From positions 1 through 64,000 of the forward strand of contig JAFTCB010000025.1 of assembly GCA_017454905.1 (NCBI GenBank): a DNA stretch of 64,000 nt, in the 5' to 3' direction. The position numbers and the translations under genes were made by a program. Positions 35,600-49,821 of the stretch are shown piece after piece. How positions within the stretch are numbered: the stretch's first letter is position 1; each line of letters begins with the position of its first letter. Below the pieces are notes generated by a model. The model had not been told where the DNA came from. It ran no database searches and saw nothing but the letters and a program-made list of their open reading frames with translations. Source of the stretch: Bacteroidales bacterium. GTDB lineage: Bacteria; Bacteroidota; Bacteroidia; Bacteroidales; UBA932.

Positions 35600-37495
35600 A
35601 TGGCAACAAAGACACTTAAAGGCAAAATCGGCGTGACCACCGAAAACATCTTCCCGGTGATCAAGCAATTCCTCTACTCCGACCACGAAATCTTCCTGCG
35701 CGAACTCGTCGCCAACGCGGTGGACGCCACGCAGAAGATGAAAGCCCTCGCCTCCAGCGGCGACTTCAAAGGCGAACTCGGAGAACTGAAAGTCTGCGTA
35801 GAACTCGACGAGAAAAAGAAAACCCTCAAGATCATCGACCGCGGCATCGGCATGACCGAAGACGAAGTGGACCGCTACATCAACCAGATCGCCTTCTCCT
35901 CCGCCGGAGAATTCCTGGAGAAATACAAAGACCAGCTGAACTCCATCATCGGCCACTTCGGCCTCGGATTCTACTCCGCCTTCATGGTGAGCAAGAAAGT
36001 CACCATCGACACCCTCAGCTGGCAGGAAGGCGCCAAGGCCGTGCATTGGTCCTGCGACGGCTCCCCGGAATACGAGATGGGCGCCGGCAAGAAAGAAGAC
36101 CGCGGTACCGAGATCACGCTCTTCCTGGACGATGACTCTGAAGAATTCGCCGCCAGGGGACGCATCAGCCAGCTGCTCGGCAAGTACTGCAAGTTCATGC
36201 CCGTCCCCGTGGTCTTCGGCAAGAAGACCGAATGGAAAGACGGCAAGAGCGTCGAGACCGACGAAGACAATGTCATCAACAACATCGAGCCCATCTGGAC
36301 CAAAGCCCCGTCCGAACTCAAGGACGAAGACTACCTCAAGTTCTACAAGGAGCTCTACCCGATGGAGGAAGAACCGATGTTCTGGATCCACCTCAACGTG
36401 GACTACCCCTTCACGCTGACCGGCGTGCTCTACTTCCCCAAGATCAAGGAGCGCATGGCCATCGACAAGAACAAGATCCAGCTCTACTGCAACCAGATGT
36501 TCGTCACGGAGCACGTGGACAACATCGTCCCGGACTTCCTGACCCTGCTCCACGGCGTGATCGACTCTCCGGACATCCCGCTCAACGTCAGCCGTAGCTA
36601 CCTGCAGAGCGACGCCAATGTCAAGAAGATCAGCACCTACATCACCAAGAAGGTAGCCGACCGCCTGGAGGAGATCTTCAAGGAACAGCGCGAGCAGTTC
36701 GAGCAGAAGTGGGACAACATCAAGCTCTTCATCGAATACGGCATGCTCTCCGACGAGAAGTTCTGCGAGCGTGCCCTCAAGTTCGCCCTGCTCAAGAATA
36801 CCGACGGCAAGTACTTCAGCCTGGAAGACTACCGCACGGCCATCGAGCCCGCCCAGACCGACAAGGACCAGACGGTGGTCTACCTCTACGCCACCAAGCC
36901 CGCGGAGCAGTACAGCTGGATCGAAGCGGCCAAGAACCAGGGCTACGATGTCCTGCTGATGGACTGCGAACTGGACAGCCACTTCGTCGGCCTGCTGGAG
37001 AACAAGATCGAGAAGACCCGCTTCGCCCGCGTGGACAGCGACTCCGTGGACAACCTGATCCCCAAGGAGGAGAAGGTCAAGCCGGAGATGAGCGAGGATG
37101 ACAAGAAGACCCTCGAAGAGCTCTTCAAGACCGTCCTTCCCGAAGGCAACGACTACATGGTCGAGCCGCAGAACCTCGGCGAAAGCGCCGCGCCGGTGCT
37201 CATCACCCAAAGCGAGTTCATGCGTCGCTACCGCGAAATGAGCGCCCTGGGCGGCGGGATGAACTTCTACGGCTCCCTGCCCGAGGCCTACAACATCCTC
37301 GTCAATATGGAAAACCCGGTGATCGCAAAGATCTGGAACGGCAAGAAGGACGCTGCCGACACCGCTGCCGCCGACTTCGCCAAGGATAACGAACTCCTGC
37401 ACCAGGTTGTCGACCTCGCCCTGCTCGGCGTCGGCCTCCTCAAAGGCAAAGCCCTATCCGACTTCATCGCCCGCAGCGAGAAACTTCTGCAATAG
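35600..37495 (+). CDS. htpG: Molecular chaperone HtpG (Hsp90)
   Basis: A 631-aa ATP-dependent chaperone. The N-terminal GHKL ATPase has LRELVANAVDATQKM, DRGIGMTEDEVD and GHFGLGFYSAFMV. The middle domain contains FWIHLNVDYPFTLTGVLYFP and LNVSRSYLQSD, and the C-terminal dimerisation region is shorter than usual for Bacteroides. The start codon lies just past the large hairpin, so either its promoter is upstream and the hairpin is in the 5' UTR, or it depends on read-through. Confidence 0.95.
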   Translation: MATKTLKGKIGVTTENIFPVIKQFLYSDHEIFLRELVANAVDATQKMKALASSGDFKGELGELKVCVELDEKKKTLKIIDRGIGMTEDEVDRYINQIAFSSAGEFLEKYKDQLNSIIGHFGLGFYSAFMVSKKVTIDTLSWQEGAKAVHWSCDGSPEYEMGAGKKEDRGTEITLFLDDDSEEFAARGRISQLLGKYCKFMPVPVVFGKKTEWKDGKSVETDEDNVINNIEPIWTKAPSELKDEDYLKFYKELYPMEEEPMFWIHLNVDYPFTLTGVLYFPKIKERMAIDKNKIQLYCNQMFVTEHVDNIVPDFLTLLHGVIDSPDIPLNVSRSYLQSDANVKKISTYITKKVADRLEEIFKEQREQFEQKWDNIKLFIEYGMLSDEKFCERALKFALLKNTDGKYFSLEDYRTAIEPAQTDKDQTVVYLYATKPAEQYSWIEAAKNQGYDVLLMDCELDSHFVGLLENKIEKTRFARVDSDSVDNLIPKEEKVKPEMSEDDKKTLEELFKTVLPEGNDYMVEPQNLGESAAPVLITQSEFMRRYREMSALGGGMNFYGSLPEAYNILVNMENPVIAKIWNGKKDAADTAAADFAKDNELLHQVVDLALLGVGLLKGKALSDFIARSEKLLQ

Positions 37496-37523
37496 GCCCT
37501 GCCCGGGTGGATGCCAATAAACA

Positions 37524-37561
37524 GTTCCGTCCCCGGATCTACCTGATCCCGGGGACGGAAC
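37524..37561. terminator. Terminator hairpin between htpG and uraA
   Basis: GTTCCGTCCCCGG (37524-37536) pairs with CCGGGGACGGAAC (37549-37561), between convergent genes. Confidence 0.75.
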
Positions 37562-37586
37562 GCTTTAACTGCTGAAGCCTAGGGGC

Positions 37587-38942
37587 TTATTCCTTCTGTT
37601 TCACCCGGCGGGGGCCAAAGCTCACGGAAGACGTGCCTTTGGCCCCTTCGTCAAAAACGTAGTCGTTTCCCGGAAGGACGGCGTTGAGCACGATGCCCAC
37701 GATGGCTGCGACGGCAAGGCCGCTCAGCGAGGTGAATCCGATGCTGATCGCGTCATTGGCGCCGTACTTGATGCCGATCGCCAGCACCAGGATGAGAGCG
37801 GCGATGAACAGGTTGCGGGAGTGCGTGAAGTCCACCTGGTTCTCGACGATGTTGCGCACACCCACGGCGGAGATCATACCGTAGAGCACGAGCGAGACGC
37901 CGCCGATGGTCGCGGCCGGCATGGCGCCGATCAGCGCGGAGAACTTCGGGCAGAAGGACAGCACGATGGCGAAACAGGCGGCGATGCGGATCACGCGCGG
38001 GTCAAAGACCTTGGTGATGTTGAGCACGCCCGTGTTCTCGCCGTAGGTCGTGTTGGCCGGAGCGCCGAACAGGGAGGCGACGGCCGTGGCGAGACCGTCA
38101 CCCATCAGGGTGCGGTGCAGGCCCGGATCCGCCAGGTAATTGATGTCCGTGGTGGAGGAAATGGCACACATGTCCCCGATGTGTTCGACCATCGTGGCGA
38201 GCGAGATCGGCAGGATGGCGATGATTGCGGCGACGATCAGGCCCCAGTCGGGGTTCTTGAACACGGCGAAGGCCGTGTCACCCCACTTGAACGGCAGGCC
38301 GATCCAGGCCGCCTCCTTGACCGGGGTGAAATCCACTTGCCCGAAGCAGGCCGCCAGGATATAGGAACCGAGCACGCCGAGCAGGATCGGCACGATCTTG
38401 ATCATCCCCTTGCCCCAGATGTTACAGACGAGGGTGATCAGCACGGCGACGATGGCGATCCACCAGTTCTGGTTGCAGTTCTGGATGGCGGAGCCGGACA
38501 GCGTCAGACCGATGGCGATGATGATCGGACCCGTCACGATGGGCGGGAAATAACGCATCACGCGCTTGGGACCGAAAGCGGCGAACAGGCCCGCCAGCAC
38601 GAAATACATCAGTCCGGCGCAGAAAACGCCGATACAGGCATACGGCAGCGAAGTTGCGAGGTCAAGTCCCTTCTCGGCCCCCATCTGCGTGACGGCGGCA
38701 TAACCGCCGAGGAAAGCGAAGGAGGAGCCCAGGAAGGCCGGGACCTTACATTTCGTCAGGACATGGAAAAGCAGCGTACCGATACCTGCAAAGAGCAGGG
38801 TCGCGGAAACGGAGAGTCCGGTGATCACCGGGACAAGGATGGTCGCCCCGAACATCGCGAAGAGATGCTGGAGGCCCAGGACGGTCATTTTGCCCGCACC
38901 AAGCGGCCGGGCATCATAAATTGCCTTTTGTACGTCAGCCAT
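37587..38942 (-). CDS. uraA: Uracil/xanthine permease (NCS2 family)
   Basis: A 451-aa inner-membrane transporter with about 14 helices, importing a nucleobase with protons. Family motifs include QHLFAMFGATILVP near the N-terminus and GAPANTTYGENTGVLNITKV, whose glutamate binds the base. NCS2 members for uracil and xanthine are similar. The UraA-like core favours uracil, but the position downstream of guaB-guaA in one operon would suit xanthine or guanine. The symbol is therefore tentative. Confidence 0.85.
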   Translation of the reverse strand: MADVQKAIYDARPLGAGKMTVLGLQHLFAMFGATILVPVITGLSVSATLLFAGIGTLLFHVLTKCKVPAFLGSSFAFLGGYAAVTQMGAEKGLDLATSLPYACIGVFCAGLMYFVLAGLFAAFGPKRVMRYFPPIVTGPIIIAIGLTLSGSAIQNCNQNWWIAIVAVLITLVCNIWGKGMIKIVPILLGVLGSYILAACFGQVDFTPVKEAAWIGLPFKWGDTAFAVFKNPDWGLIVAAIIAILPISLATMVEHIGDMCAISSTTDINYLADPGLHRTLMGDGLATAVASLFGAPANTTYGENTGVLNITKVFDPRVIRIAACFAIVLSFCPKFSALIGAMPAATIGGVSLVLYGMISAVGVRNIVENQVDFTHSRNLFIAALILVLAIGIKYGANDAISIGFTSLSGLAVAAIVGIVLNAVLPGNDYVFDEGAKGTSSVSFGPRRVKQKE

Positions 38943-38960
38943 TTGTATATAGGTTTTAGT

Positions 38961-39944
38961 TTACTCCCATTCGATCGTTCCGGTCGGCTTCGGGGTGAGG
39001 TCATACAGCACGCGGTTGACTCCGGGGACTTCCGTCACGATACGCTGCGTGATGTGGTGCAGCAGCGGGTAAGGAATCTCCTCGATGGTGGCGGTCATGG
39101 CATCGCGGGTATTCACGGCACGGATGATGACCGGCCAGTCCCAACTGCGCTTGTTGTCCTTGACACCCGTGGACTTGTAATCGGGGACGATGGTGAAATA
39201 CTGCCACACCTTGCCTTCCAGGCCGTTCTTGGCAAACTCCTCGCGCAGGATGGCATCGCTCTCGCGAAGGGCCTCCAGCCGGTCGCGGGTGATGGCGCCG
39301 GTGCAGCGGACACCCAGGCCGGGGCCAGGGAACGGCTGGCGGTAGACCATGTTGTCAGGCAGGCCCAGCGCCTTGCCGACCACGCGGACCTCGTCCTTGA
39401 AGAGCAGTTTGATGGGCTCGACGAGTTCGAACTTGAGGTCTTCCGGAAGTCCGCCTACATTGTGGTGGGACTTGACGGGGCCGGATTCGACGATGTCCGG
39501 GTAGATCGTTCCCTGGGCCAGGAAGCTGATCCCTTCCAGCTTGCGGGCTTCTTCTTCGAACACGCGGATGAACTCCGCGCCGATGATCTTGCGCTTCTGC
39601 TCAGGATCCGCCACGCCGGCCAGTTTGTCGAGGAAACGGTCCGTGGCATCCACATAGACCAGGTTGGCACCCAGTTCGTCGCGGAACACCCGGATCACCT
39701 GCTCGGCTTCGCCTTTGCGGAGGAGTCCGTGGTTGACGTGGACGGAGACCAGCTGCTTGCCGACAGCCTTGATCAGCAAGGCCGCGACCACGGAAGAGTC
39801 GACGCCGCCCGACAGGGCCAGCAGGACCTTCTTGTCGCCGATCTGGGCGCGCAATTGCTTAATTTGTTCATCGATGAATTTCTGCGCCAGGGCGGCAGTC
39901 GTGATGCGCTCCATGTCTGCGGGGCGAACATTTCCTGTAGTCAT
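38961..39944 (-). CDS. GMP synthase ATP-pyrophosphatase paralogue without glutaminase domain
   Basis: A 327-aa protein matching only the synthetase half of GuaA: the PP-loop [16 protein letters not shown], the [15 protein letters not shown] and [15 protein letters not shown] segments, [12 protein letters not shown], and the dimerisation end [17 protein letters not shown]. The N-terminus ([20 protein letters not shown]) is what follows the glutaminase domain in some full-length GuaA proteins, so it is a clean domain-level product. It is clearly different from the GuaA encoded 18 nt upstream, being closer in character to Firmicutes-type sequences. It may use free ammonia or borrow a glutaminase subunit. 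Confidence 0.85.
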   Translation of the reverse strand: MTTGNVRPADMERITTAALAQKFIDEQIKQLRAQIGDKKVLLALSGGVDSSVVAALLIKAVGKQLVSVHVNHGLLRKGEAEQVIRVFRDELGANLVYVDATDRFLDKLAGVADPEQKRKIIGAEFIRVFEEEARKLEGISFLAQGTIYPDIVESGPVKSHHNVGGLPEDLKFELVEPIKLLFKDEVRVVGKALGLPDNMVYRQPFPGPGLGVRCTGAITRDRLEALRESDAILREEFAKNGLEGKVWQYFTIVPDYKSTGVKDNKRSWDWPVIIRAVNTRDAMTATIEEIPYPLLHHITQRIVTEVPGVNRVLYDLTPKPTGTIEWE

Positions 39945-39962
39945 ATTCTATTCTGTTAATAA

Positions 39963-43596
<3,634 letters not shown>

Positions 43597-44574
43597 CTAC
43601 GGATGCCTGGCTTCATCCTGTTTGCGCTTCCGGTACATCTGGTACGTGTTGTAGCAGTTGTGCCAAATGGAGTAGAAGCCTCCGGCGACGGAGACGACGG
43701 GCGTCATGAAGGTGTAGCCCATCCAGATGCCGAAGACGGTGTTCTTCTGGCCCAGGGCCTGTCCGGCCGAGATGGGACACTTGTAGCGCCGGCCGATGCG
43801 TCGGCCCAGCCAGAACTGCAGCGCGCAGGTCAGCAGCGAAGCCACGCCGATCTCCCAGAGCACGACGGCTCCGGAATCATTCTGCACGATGGCCCGGGTG
43901 CTCATCAGGATGGCCAGCGTCAGCGAGACGGACCAGATATAGAACGAGAGATTGGTGTACTGCAGCAGCCAGGCATGGAATTTCGGCAGCAGATAGCGCA
44001 CCAGCCAGGCTGACAGGCAGGGCAGGATCAGCAGCGGGAACACCTTCGCCAGGATCTTCACGAAAGCTTCGGAAAAGGTCAGCCCTTCCATCGGATGGAT
44101 GAGCGGGACCATGAGCGGCACGAGCACCGCCACCGCCAGGTTGATCAGCACGGTATAGGTCACCACGCCCGCCATGTTGCCGCCCAGTTTGCCCGTCACC
44201 ACGGCACAGGCCGTCGCCGTCGGGCAGATCAGGCACAGCATGGCCGACTCGATCCCGTAGCGCAGCGGGATGTCCGGGAAGAAGACCAGCAGCAGCGCCA
44301 GGCCCACGAACAGCCCGCACTGCACCAGCAGCAGCCAGAGCATCCATTTGTGCGGCCGCATCTGGTGCGGCTCGATCTTGCAGAAACTCAGGAACAGCAT
44401 CGCGAAGAGCAGGATCGGCTGCACCTTCTTCACGATCAGTTCCAGCACCGGGCCCGCGGGATGCAGGGCCGGGATGGCATGGTAAACCAAATAAAGGGAG
44501 GCGCCCACGATCATGCCGATGATGAGCGCCCAGTCCTTCAGGAATTTGACAAAAGTATAACGATACTCCCCCAT
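43597..44574 (-). CDS. Bile acid:sodium symporter (BASS)-like transporter
   Basis: A 325-aa membrane protein with about ten helices (WALIIGMIVGASLYLVYHAI onward). The motif CPTATACAVVTGKLGGNMAG is typical of the BASS/ArsB-like fold with broken substrate helices. The substrate is unknown. Bacteroidales members of this kind are usually just annotated as BASS or transporter. The start ATG overlaps the stop of purD-folD by one base, so it is the last gene of the purine operon and might move a related metabolite. Its coding end is copied downstream. Confidence 0.8.
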   Translation of the reverse strand: MGEYRYTFVKFLKDWALIIGMIVGASLYLVYHAIPALHPAGPVLELIVKKVQPILLFAMLFLSFCKIEPHQMRPHKWMLWLLLVQCGLFVGLALLLVFFPDIPLRYGIESAMLCLICPTATACAVVTGKLGGNMAGVVTYTVLINLAVAVLVPLMVPLIHPMEGLTFSEAFVKILAKVFPLLILPCLSAWLVRYLLPKFHAWLLQYTNLSFYIWSVSLTLAILMSTRAIVQNDSGAVVLWEIGVASLLTCALQFWLGRRIGRRYKCPISAGQALGQKNTVFGIWMGYTFMTPVVSVAGGFYSIWHNCYNTYQMYRKRKQDEARHP

Positions 44575-46682
44575 TATGCCTTCTCCACCCGGGCGAGGAA
44601 GCACTCGACCGTATTCTCCATGAGCATCGCGATGGTCATCGGACCCACTCCGCCCGGCACCGGCGTAATCCAGGAGGCACGCTGGCGGGCGCCGACGAAG
44701 TCCACGTCGCCGCAGAGTTTCCCCTCGGCATTGCGGTTCATACCGACGTCGATCACCACGGCACCCGGCTTGACCATGTCGCCCGTGACCACATTCTCGC
44801 GGCCCACGGCCACGACGAGCACATCCGCCTGGAGCGTGACGGACTTGAGGTCCTTGGTGCGCGAATGCGCGACGATCACGGTGGCGTTCCGGTCGAGCAG
44901 GAGTTTCGCCACGGGCTTGCCGACGATGTTGCTGCGGCCCACGACCACGGCCGTCTTGCCGCAGAGGTCGATCCCGCTCTCGTCGATCAGCCGGAGGATT
45001 CCCTTGGGCGTGCAGGGCACGCTGCAAGGCCGTCCGAGCCAGAGGTCGCCCACGTTGAGCACGTGGAACCCGTCCACGTCCTTGCTCTTGTCGATGGCGT
45101 CGATCACCCGCTCCTCGTCGATCTGTTTCGGCAGCGGGAGCTGCACGAGGATGCCGTCCACCTCGGGGTCGCGGTTCAGCGTATCGATCATTTCCAGCAG
45201 CGCCTGCTCCGTGACATCCTCCGCCATCGTGATCAGGCGGGAATTCATCCCGACATAGATCGCGGACTTGACCTTGTTGCGCACATAGACCTGGCTCGCC
45301 GGGTTGTTACCCACAATGATGACGGCCAGAGAAGGCTTGCGTCCGTACTTGACCTCCAGACGGCCGACCTGCTCCTTCAGTTCCTCCTTGATGCGGTCCG
45401 AGAGGGCCTTGCCGTCCAGGATTTTCCCGTCCAGGGCCACGTGGGCGATGTCGCGGCGGCAGAAGAGCGCGTCGCAGGAGATCTTGGCCAGCTCGGCATA
45501 GACCTTCTGCTGCGCGGCGCGGATATCCTTCCCTTCGGAAACCACCATCATCACGCGGCCGCCGGCCGTCAACAGGCGGTCCCCGTCACGCCGGGTGCCC
45601 ATGTGGTACACCTTCGCGTCCACATTCTCCACGCCGCAGATCTCCGCCCCCTTGGGATAGGATCCCGGGTAGCCTTTGGAAGCCAGCACCACGCCGAGCG
45701 TCACGGCCTTCCGCCAGGCGGGCTGCGCCGTTTCGCGACCGGAGGCCACGGCTTCGAAAACATCATAGATATCGCTGTCGAGCAGCGGCAGCACGACCTC
45801 GGTCTCAGGATCGCCGAAGCGCGCGTTGAACTCGATCACCTTGATCCCGGAAGGCGTCTTCATCAAGCCGCCGTAGAGCACGCCGGAAAGCGGGCAGCCT
45901 TCGGCGCACATCGCCCGGGCAGTCTTCTCCAGGATCTCATGCAGGGCGAAGCCACGGTCCTCTTCCGTGATGAACGGCAGTCCCGTATAAGCGCCCATGC
46001 CGCCTGTGTTGGGTCCCTTGTCGCCGTCGAAGGCGCGCTTGTGGTCCTGGGCGAGAGGCATCGGATAGACCCGTTCCCCGTCCACGAAGGCCATGAAGGA
46101 AAACTCCGGTCCGGTGAGGAAATCCTCCACCACCACGCGGCCCTTGCCGAAAGCCTCGTCCAGCAGCATGCTGCGCAGGGCCGCTTCGGCCTCCTCCGGC
46201 TTCGCGGCGATCACCACACCCTTGCCGGCGGCCAGGCCGTCATATTTGAGCACGGCCGGGAACGGCCGGGCATTCACATAGTCCAGCGCTTCCTGGAAAT
46301 CGTCGAAACTGCGGTACGCGGCCGTCGGGACACCGTACTTGTCCATCAGCTGCTTGGCGAATTCCTTGCTGCTCTCGATGCGGGTAGCCGCCTTCGTATG
46401 GCCGAAGATCTTGAGTCCGGCCGCGCGGAAAGCATCCACGATGCCGGCAGCCAGCGCAGCCTCGGGCCCCACGACCGTCAGGTCGATCCCCTGCTCCTTC
46501 GCGAACTTCAGCAGGCCGTCCACGTCCGTATCCTTGAGCGGCACGCATTCCGCCTGGGCGGCAATGCCGGCATTCCCGGGCGCACACCAGATCTTCGCCA
46601 CCTGCGGAGAGCGGCTGAGCGCATCCACGATGGCATGACAGCGTCCGCCACCGCCCACTACGAGCACTTTCTTCTTTTCCAT
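44574..46682 (-). CDS. purD-folD: Fused GAR synthetase and FolD (PurD-FolD)
   Basis: A single 702-aa frame. Residues 1-417 are phosphoribosylamine-glycine ligase, with VLVVGGGGRCHAI, LKYDGLAAGKGVVI, GPNTGGMGAY and IEFNARFGDPETEV. Residues 418-702 are the complete bifunctional methylene-THF dehydrogenase/cyclohydrolase FolD, with YVRNKVKSAIYVG (catalytic Lys), VDGILVQLPLPKQ, PCTPKGI, VVVGRSNIVGKP and TPVPGGVGPMTIAML. The junction near 45431 has no linker: PurD ends RRDIAHVAL and FolD begins DGKILDGKAL. FolD makes 10-formyl-THF, the cofactor of PurN and PurH encoded just upstream. The gene is 5 nt downstream of purH. Confidence 0.93.
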   Translation of the reverse strand: MEKKKVLVVGGGGRCHAIVDALSRSPQVAKIWCAPGNAGIAAQAECVPLKDTDVDGLLKFAKEQGIDLTVVGPEAALAAGIVDAFRAAGLKIFGHTKAATRIESSKEFAKQLMDKYGVPTAAYRSFDDFQEALDYVNARPFPAVLKYDGLAAGKGVVIAAKPEEAEAALRSMLLDEAFGKGRVVVEDFLTGPEFSFMAFVDGERVYPMPLAQDHKRAFDGDKGPNTGGMGAYTGLPFITEEDRGFALHEILEKTARAMCAEGCPLSGVLYGGLMKTPSGIKVIEFNARFGDPETEVVLPLLDSDIYDVFEAVASGRETAQPAWRKAVTLGVVLASKGYPGSYPKGAEICGVENVDAKVYHMGTRRDGDRLLTAGGRVMMVVSEGKDIRAAQQKVYAELAKISCDALFCRRDIAHVALDGKILDGKALSDRIKEELKEQVGRLEVKYGRKPSLAVIIVGNNPASQVYVRNKVKSAIYVGMNSRLITMAEDVTEQALLEMIDTLNRDPEVDGILVQLPLPKQIDEERVIDAIDKSKDVDGFHVLNVGDLWLGRPCSVPCTPKGILRLIDESGIDLCGKTAVVVGRSNIVGKPVAKLLLDRNATVIVAHSRTKDLKSVTLQADVLVVAVGRENVVTGDMVKPGAVVIDVGMNRNAEGKLCGDVDFVGARQRASWITPVPGGVGPMTIAMLMENTVECFLARVEKA

Positions 46683-46687
46683 ATCGA

Positions 46688-48213
<1,526 letters not shown>

Positions 48214-48217
<4 letters not shown>

Positions 48218-48786
48218 AACTGCTTCAATAACTTTTGGATGGTTTCTACATACAGTGCGTGCTCGATCTTCTGGCCGATCCGGTGCACTTCCTCCGGGTC
48301 GGAACCGCCGTACTCGAAGGCCCGCTGGGCGATGATCTTGCCGCCGTCCAGCACGGCATCCACGTAATGGATCGTGATGCCGTAGACCTTGACCCCATAC
48401 TCCACGGCCTGCTCCACGGCATGCGCGCCGCGGAAAGCGGGCAGGAGCGAGGGATGGATATTGATGATGCGTCCGCCGTAAGCCTCCAGCAGCACATCGG
48501 AGACGATGCGCATATAACCGGCCAGGCACACCAGGTCGATCCCCAGGGCATCCATCCGGCGGATGATCTCCCGTTCGAAATCCGCCTTGGAGCCATACTC
48601 CTTAGGCGAAGCCACAAAGCTTTCAATACCGAAACGCTCCGCGCGCGCCACCACGGCGGCACCGGGCTTGTCACACACCATCAGGGCCACTTCGGCGTCC
48701 AGACGGCCGTCGGCACAGGCCTGGGCGATCGCCTCGAAATTGGTACCGGAGCCGCTGGCGAAAACGGCTAATCTCTTCTTGCTCAT
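48214..48786 (-). CDS. purN: GAR transformylase (10-formyl-THF)
   Basis: A 190-aa enzyme that formylates glycinamide ribonucleotide. Key segments are [12 protein letters not shown], the catalytic [19 protein letters not shown] with Asn and His, and [15 protein letters not shown] with Asp. It has four-base overlaps with both purM and purH. Confidence 0.94.
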
Positions 48787-49814
48787 TGCAGGATGATATT
48801 GACGCCCGGCGTGCCGGTCACCTTGCCGATGACGGAGGCCTTCTCGCCGTGCCCGACCAGGATGGCGATGACCTTGTCCGCCTGCTCCGCAGGAACGGCG
48901 AGCACCATGCCGATGCCCATGTTGAAAATGTTGAACATCTCGCGGTGCGGCACGCCGCCCCATTTCTCCAGGACGCGGAAGACGGGGAGGATCTCCCAGC
49001 TGCCTTCGCGGATCTCGATGCCCTGGCCCTTCTGCAGGATGCGGGGAATGTTCTCGTCGAAACCGCCGCCCGTGATGTGCGCCACGCCGTGCACGTCGCA
49101 CTGGCGGATCACGTCCAGCACCTGCTTGACGTAGATGCGCGTCGGGGTCAGCAGGACCTCACCCAGGGTGCGGCCGCCGAACTCGGGTACGGGATCGGAA
49201 TAATGGTGCGAGCCGTCGCTGACGATCTTGCGCACGAGGCTGAAACCGTTGGAATGCACGCCGGTCGAAGCGATGCCCACCAGGACATCCCCTTCCTGCA
49301 CCTTGGTCCCGTCGATCAGCCGGGATTTCTCCACCACGCCGGTGGTGAAACCCGCGATATCGTACTCGCCGTCGCCATACATGCCGGGCATCTCGGCAGT
49401 TTCGCCGCCCACCAGGGCGCAGCCGGCCTGGCGGCAACCCTCGGCAACGCCCGCCACGATGGCTTCCACCTTCTCCGGGATGTTGCGGCCCAGGGCCACG
49501 TAATCCAGGAAGAACAGCGGTTCGGCGCCCTGCGCAAGCACATCGTTGACGCACATCGCGACGGCATCGATGCCGATCGTATCGTGTTTGTCCATCGCGA
49601 AGGCGATCTTGAGCTTGGTGCCCACACCGTCCGTGCCGCTGACCAGGATGGGCTCCTTGTAGCCGAGCGAGGCGAGATCGAACATCCCGCCGAAGGATCC
49701 GATGCCGCCCATCGAGCCCGGACGGGCCGTGGAAGCGACGTGCTGCTTGATGCGGCGGACTACTTCGTAGCCGGCCTCCAGGTTCACGCCTGCGTTTTCG
49801 TAAGATTGTGCCAT
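48783..49814 (-). CDS. purM: AIR synthetase
   Basis: A 343-aa enzyme that closes the imidazole ring to give AIR. Family motifs are [48 protein letters not shown] and [13 protein letters not shown]. Its end overlaps the purN start (ATGA), and it begins 7 nt after the purF stop. Confidence 0.95.
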   Translation of the reverse strand: MAQSYENAGVNLEAGYEVVRRIKQHVASTARPGSMGGIGSFGGMFDLASLGYKEPILVSGTDGVGTKLKIAFAMDKHDTIGIDAVAMCVNDVLAQGAEPLFFLDYVALGRNIPEKVEAIVAGVAEGCRQAGCALVGGETAEMPGMYGDGEYDIAGFTTGVVEKSRLIDGTKVQEGDVLVGIASTGVHSNGFSLVRKIVSDGSHHYSDPVPEFGGRTLGEVLLTPTRIYVKQVLDVIRQCDVHGVAHITGGGFDENIPRILQKGQGIEIREGSWEILPVFRVLEKWGGVPHREMFNIFNMGIGMVLAVPAEQADKVIAILVGHGEKASVIGKVTGTPGVNIILQ

Positions 49815-49821
49815 ATTCCGT

